Shown in pieces: positions 60,601 to 64,000 of a stretch of 64,000 nucleotides of DNA (positions within the stretch are counted from its first letter, which is position 1; every line of letters begins with the position of its first letter). The notes beneath the pieces were generated by a model. It worked only from the letters and a program-made list of their open reading frames with translations, had not been told where the DNA came from and did not search any database. Position numbers and translations under genes: made by a program. This DNA comes from Mesostigma viride. Lineage: Eukaryota; Streptophyta; Mesostigmatophyceae; Mesostigmatales; Mesostigmataceae. Location: positions 444,278 through 508,277 of the forward strand of contig RPFO01000156.1 in the NCBI GenBank assembly GCA_009746045.1. The letters run 5' to 3'.

Positions 60601-62352
60601 AGCGGGTGTTACAGAGACCATGGCTACAATATCTGCCCACAGTTAAGGAGCGATATAAAAGAGAGAGAGAGATACCAACCACGTTATGCAGTAAAAACAT
60701 CAAGAAGTAAAATGACACACCGCATGCATCACACGGTATGGAAAAAGAACAAGACAAAAACTGGACAAAAAGAAAAATCCGATTGACGAGATAGCAGCAA
60801 CAGCGGTGGGTAGTAGATAATAATAGTGACAGGTGCATGCGCATCGCTGAACTACGCCATAGCCAGGGCTGCCTGGATACTAGCCAGATGCACCGACCAA
60901 ACCCACCCGACCGACACCCACGGCGATGACGAATGCCACGCACCATAATTGCCAATATCCCTTCTCGAAAAACTACAAGTACGCATCGTTGTCCCTGGCC
61001 TGCTCTGCCGGCTTGGGCGGATTCATAACCCTGGTAGAAACATACAGAAAACCCACCGGGCTACCCATTACCCCACCCCCCACATACCCTTCTCCCTTGC
61101 CTCCTCGGCCAGCTTCGGGCCTACCAAGAGTTAGATAAACCAACACCTGACAAGTGATCATGCAACCATTATCCATCATGCACAAAAATAACGTGACTAC
61201 ATGGGTAACCAAGATTATACTATGATACTATATCAATGAGGTGTACTATACTACAATAACGTGACTACATGGGTAATCAAGATTATACTATGATACTATA
61301 TCAATGAGGTGTACTATACTACAATAACGTGACTACATGGGTAATCAAGATTATACTACGATACTATATCAATGAGGTGTACTATACTACAATAACGTGA
61401 CTACATGGGTAATCAAGATTATACTACGATACTATATCAATGAGGTGTACTATACTACAATAACGTGACTACATGGGTAATCAAGATTATACTACGATAC
61501 TATATCAATGAGGTGTACTACACTAGAATAACGTGACTACATGGGTAATCAAGATTATACTACGATACTATATCAATCAGGTGTACTATACTACAATAAC
61601 GTGACTACATGGGTAATCAAGATTATACTACGATGCTATATCAATGAGGTGTACTATACTACAATAACGTGACTACATGGGTAATCAAGATTATACTACG
61701 ATGCTATATCCATGAGGTGCACTATACTACTACACTTTATCAATGAGACAACCAGCGCAGGCCAGAAACGATATACTACTATATATATTCATTGCGAATG
61801 ATAAATTACGGAGGTGAGCTTGGCATATATATGGGGGGACCAAGTGGATTATAAAACCCAACATGGCGACACACCCTCCTCTCGTGCCTCCTTGAAGCGC
61901 TCGGGTTTCAAATGGCACTAGCCTCCTTGATATCATATAGCCTCCTTGATATCATATAGCACTAGCCTCCTTGACGCGCTCGGGTTTCATATCGCACTAG
62001 CCAGATACACGAACGTGGACCACCCAACCACCGCCCATGCCCGCGAGAGAGTGGCCCACGCACCCTTCTCCCTCGCCTCCTCAGCCAGCTTGGGATCGAT
62101 GTAGTCCTTGGCCTCCTGCTCCGCCTTGGCCCTCTCAGCCTGCTGCAGCCGCTTGAGCGTGTCCGGGTTGCGGTGCTCCGTGAGCGCCTTCTGGTACGCC
62201 TCGATGGCAGGCGTGTAGTCGCTGGCGCACGTCACCATCTTCATCAGCGCGTTGCCCTTGCGCGTGTACGCCTTGCTGATCTGCTTGTAGTCGGCGTGGA
62301 CGCGGCGGCCAAGCTCCACCGCGTCGTCGCAGTCCTTGATACACTCGGAGTA
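45661..62352 (-). CDS. STI1/HOP co-chaperone, C-terminal half (six exons)
   Basis: HOP/STI1 bridges Hsp70 and Hsp90 in the cytosol through TPR domains. Minus-strand exons: 62,352-62,064; 60,192-59,936; 58,955-58,903; 58,282-58,216; 46,299-46,240; 45,774-45,661 (stop TAA). All have AG/GT borders and compatible phases, giving 279 residues. Exon 1 here encodes the end of TPR2A and the linker (RRVHADYKQISKAYTRKGNA; ALTEHRNPDTLKRLQQAERA; DPKLAEEAREKG). Exon 2 is TPR2B (DYRLYSNRAACYAKLGAFPE; GKGYSRKGHAQFFMRDYEKA), with the KxxxR-type carboxylate-clamp residues apparently retained. Exons 3-4 encode the link (EGLKHDPENEELKEGVR; SGNVSEEELKERQ). Exons 5-6 encode the DP2 domain (AKAMADPEIQQILTDPVMRQ; KLVKAGIVRMG). 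The N-terminus (TPR1, DP1, most of TPR2A) lies beyond the right edge. Intron 4 is 11.9 kb, mostly one repeat array. Confidence 0.93.
46300..47216 (-). other. STI1 intron 4, non-repetitive part
   Basis: The acceptor-side 0.9 kb of intron 4. Short frames only. An A/G-rich tract (46,560-46,640) becomes a polypyrimidine-rich tract on the gene strand. No element recognised. Confidence 0.5.
47217..58215 (-). repeat. About 11-kb minisatellite carrying splice-donor units (STI1 intron 4)
   Basis: A tandem array of about 300 units. The two main lengths are 34 bp and 37 bp (the latter has an extra CCT on the plus strand). On the gene strand each unit reads AGAGACAAGTGAGTGGCTTT then GTTATCCATGCCAT. The array starts at the real donor of exon 4 (AGAGACAG + GTGAGTGGC, 58,216): the first unit is the junction itself. 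Most units have CAA + GTGAGT, a minority CAG + GTGAGT (identical to the real donor) and some ACA + GTGAGT. Point variants (GTTTCC, TGTTCC, TCTCTCT, CACGGATAAC) cluster and recur, which suggests block duplication. The short frames across the array are artefacts. Confidence 0.97.
58738..58850 (-). repeat. Decayed copies of the exon 3 donor junction (STI1 intron 3)
   Basis: The real exon 3 end on the minus strand is GAGAACGAGGAGCTCAAGGA followed by GGGAGTGCGCAG and the donor GTGGGTC (58,903). A copy at about 58,808-58,848 reads GAGAACGCGGAGCTTAAGGA, then GGTGGTGCGCCG and GTGGGTT. A third at about 58,741-58,760 reads GGAGAACGAGAAGCTCACGG. Spacing is about 90 bp. Confidence 0.85.
58965..59190. repeat. 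12-bp minisatellite (GTGGGCATGTGG) in STI1 intron 2
   Basis: About 17 units of 12 bp, GTGGGCATRTKG, lying just upstream (on the gene strand) of the exon 3 acceptor. Gly/His/Trp or Pro/Thr/Met-rich frames across it are artefacts. Confidence 0.92.
59506..59860 (-). repeat. Decayed copies of the exon 2 donor junction (STI1 intron 2)
   Basis: The real junction on the minus strand is GAGAAGGCGCTCGCAACCTA, CCAG + GTGGGTA (59,936). Copies: about 59,831-59,860 (GAAGGCGCTCGCAACCTACC), 59,740-59,762 (GGAAGGCGCTCGCAACGGA), and more diverged 59,590-59,640 (GAGTGCTCGCCGCGTACCAG + GGTGGGTAG) and 59,506-59,555 (CGCTCGCCACGCACCAG + GTTGGAA). The first two are tandem units of about 90 bp; the last two are a pair of about 90 bp. 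Confidence 0.8.
60262..60430 (-). mobile_element. Short LINE family A 3'-end copy in STI1 intron 1, 10-bp TSD
   Basis: A 169-bp copy of the family A 3' terminus in the same orientation as the gene, with an AATT tail at 60,262-60,279 followed by the CTCC-loop-GGAG hairpin. GACAAACCAT flanks it at 60,252-60,261 and 60,431-60,440. The copy is close in sequence to that at 44.85-45.04 kb. Confidence 0.85.
61085..61120 (-). repeat. Decayed copy of the exon 1 donor junction (STI1 intron 1)
   Basis: On the minus strand CCCGAAGCTGGCCGAGGAGG, then CAAGGGAGAAGG + GTATGTG mirrors the real junction (CCCAAGCTGGCTGAGGAGGC, GAGGGAGAAGG + GTGCGTG at 62,064). It would encode PKLAEEAREKG as the real exon does. 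It lies nearly 1 kb downstream of the true junction. Confidence 0.85.
61188..61735. repeat. 68-bp minisatellite in STI1 intron 1
   Basis: About eight units of 68 bp, each with AATAACGTGACTACATGGGT and TCAATGAGGTGTACTATAC. No coding or splice-like content was recognised. Confidence 0.95.
61871..62003 (-). repeat. Further decayed copies near the exon 1 donor (STI1 intron 1)
   Basis: On the minus strand CAAGGAGGCACGAGAGGAGG + GTGTGTC (about 61,871-61,900) resembles GCTGAGGAGGCGAGGGAGAAGG + GTGCGTG in reduced form. A partner at about 61,969-62,003 shares the unit GCGCTCGGGTTTCAWATSGC. They are more decayed than the copy at 61,085. Confidence 0.6.
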
Positions 62353-62540
62353 CTGGGGGATGGAAGGGGGTGGGGGTGGGGGTGGGGTGGGGGGATATAG
62401 AGGACGTTAGGTGAGAAATTCTGAAGTCATTTTGCGTCATCACAGTCCATGACTGAAAAATAAAGGGAAACAACGTGAAGCAGTACCAAGAACGGAAACT
62501 TCGACCCCTACACAGAACGAGAATGAGCGAGGGCGCCCTA

Positions 62541-62580
62541 GCGTCTCTCGTAGTCCTTGATGCGCTCGGAATACTGGGGA
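62541..62580 (-). repeat. Decayed copy of an STI1 acceptor junction
   Basis: On the minus strand TCCCCAG then TATTCCGAGCGCATCAAGGA and CTACGAGAGACGC mirrors the real acceptor at 62,352 (CCCCCAG then TACTCCGAGTGTATCAAGGA, CTGCGACGACGC). It would read YSERIKDYERR then stop. It lies about 225 bp upstream of the true exon. Confidence 0.85.
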
Positions 62581-63237
62581 AAAGGGGGCGAGAGGGGAGG
62601 GATAGGGGACATGACGTTGCAAGCGCAGAAGAGGAAGGTAGGGGGGTATAAAGCAGGGAGGGGAAAGATAGGGCACAAAACGTCCCAGGAGATAGGGAGG
62701 GGGGCGGGTAGGGATAGGGGGCCAGGGGCATGAGGGGGGGAAGGTGTGGGGAGGAAAGAGGGAAAGGAGGAGGAGGGGAAATGGATCAGGGGGGGGATGA
62801 AGGGGGGGGGGGGGGGCACGCGGTCAGCTGCTTTGAAACAAACATGACCCCAAATGGATCAATGGATGCCTGCGAAACAATTTTGTGCCTGAGCGTCTCT
62901 ATGTGCGCGTGTATACACGCGCGGGCGTCAAGGCGTCAACATGCTTGGGGTGAAACGAAAATATATGGGGGCATAGATGGCTACTGCCACTGAAACCGGA
63001 AAGCGACGGGGAGGGCGGGGGGGGGGGGAAAGCAAAAGGAAACAGAACATGCAGAACAACTGGACAAAGAAATGGATGGGGACACCCAAAGGCACCCATG
63101 CCTTTCCACCACAGCGTCATTTGCAAAAAGACCCGGAAGGACCTATCAACTTCGAGCCCTGCAGCAGTTGCGTTGTGACAACGGGTGGGCAAGATACGGA
63201 AGCAGGCAACGGAAAAGACTGGACACATTTCCAGGTA

Positions 63238-63894
63238 TCGTAGTGGTCAAAATCACTTTGCGTCTAACTACTTTGCCAATCGACCTCGCAAACTGCTATT
63301 AATGGGCTTCATTTTGGGTCGCAAAGTTCAAAAGTTACCGCGCCGCGCCAGCGCCCGCGCCGCGCCGGGCCTTTAGAGCCAAGTATCGTAACTTGGCTAG
63401 CGAACGCGTCGCGCCACAATTTTCGCGCCCTGTCATTTGAAAGGTTTTTTCAAACTTCGAAGGCTTGTGCAGACTGCACGGTGTGACTCGTGAGGCACGA
63501 TTGCAGACTTTCAATACATTCTGGGCTACTGCCGGCCTGCAAGGCCGTAGGGTGTAATCTACAGGTCCAGTCATCCTTAGTGCTAATGCTACAACACTCC
63601 ACACCGACTAACATGCATTACCGCGTGAGTTATAATAAATCCTTACGGTATTTAATGAAGTAATATACCATGAGTGCTCAGCATTGATAGGCCGGCTATC
63701 AATGAACCGACTGAAAGAGACAACCAGCGCGGGCCAAGTGAGTGAGACACATCATTAGCCACCGACCCTAAACCGACAAGTCGACCGGCTCGCAAACCTA
63801 AAACTTTGCCTTCATTTTGGGTCGCAAACTTTACATTTCACCTTTTTTGGGGGTCGCAAAGTGGTTAGACGCAAAGTGATTTTGACCACTACGG
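63238..63894. mobile_element. 657-bp inverted-repeat (MITE-like) element
   Basis: Arms of about 38 bp at 63,239-63,276 and 63,856-63,893 are inverted copies with one mismatch (GTAGTGGTCAAAATCACTTT..). TA lies outside both ends, so a TA duplication is possible. Inside, the motif TTCATTTTGGGTCGCAAA occurs near both arms. It is non-coding and lies in the STI1 intron upstream of the first exon in view. Confidence 0.65.
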
Positions 63895-63996
63895 TACAGC
63901 CCACCACACAAACGTAACCAAATCAGCTAGCAAAGTAATTGACAAACAAAGTAATGGGCTAATGAACCAACTGATTGGAAAAACAAAACAAAACCC

Positions 63997-64000
63997 ACCT
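63997..64000 (-). other. Probable splice donor of the next upstream STI1 exon
   Basis: On the minus strand the window opens with AG + GTGGGTTTTG, the same donor form (GTGGGT) as two other introns of this gene. An STI1 exon probably ends exactly at the window's right edge. Confidence 0.4.

Noticed and set aside
61085..61120. Alternative, mutually exclusive STI1 exon
   Set aside because: It encodes PKLAEEAREKG and has a donor, but no acceptor precedes it and the upstream frame is not kept. It fits a decayed junction copy better.

Overview
The window looks like nuclear DNA of a eukaryote, most probably a green alga. Coding exons are GC-rich, introns are long and bounded by GT..AG, there are long CA, AATT and minisatellite arrays, and there is a block of TTTAGGG-type telomere-like sequence. 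There are no prokaryotic operons. The species is not identified. No tRNA, rRNA or CRISPR array was recognised.

Only two host genes are well supported. On the minus strand, 45,661-62,352 carries the C-terminal half of an STI1/HOP Hsp70-Hsp90 co-chaperone in six exons whose splice phases all agree; its 5' part lies beyond the right edge. On the plus strand, 24.5-33.2 kb carries a six-exon gene for a predicted type II membrane protein with a Ser/Gly/Pro-rich stem and a C-terminal part that weakly resembles FkbM-type methyltransferases. A possible last exon of a third gene (minus) ends at 22,943.

The rest is nested mobile DNA. From left to right: LINE remnants (0.85-6 kb); a 5'-truncated LINE (6,253-11,906) split by a 4.6-kb CACTA-type element; a PIF/Harbinger-like element (13,333-22,628) that contains a complete-looking tyrosine-recombinase (DIRS/Ngaro-type) retrotransposon (14,870-20,192); a LINE graveyard (33.6-45.3 kb), which also holds a piggyBac-like element inside another inverted-repeat element.

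The most unusual signal is how the introns are built. In both host genes the introns contain decayed copies of the neighbouring exon-intron junctions: exon ends with their donor, or acceptors with the exon start. The extreme case is STI1 intron 4, where a minisatellite of about 11 kb (47,217-58,215, about 300 units of mostly 34 or 37 bp) starts exactly at the exon's donor. Nearly every unit repeats the exon's last bases plus a consensus-like donor (CAG or CAA followed by GTGAGT). A second signal is a coherent LINE biology: short hairpins just upstream of AATT-type tails, target-site duplications that begin with AT after a pyrimidine, and ORF1-only copies.
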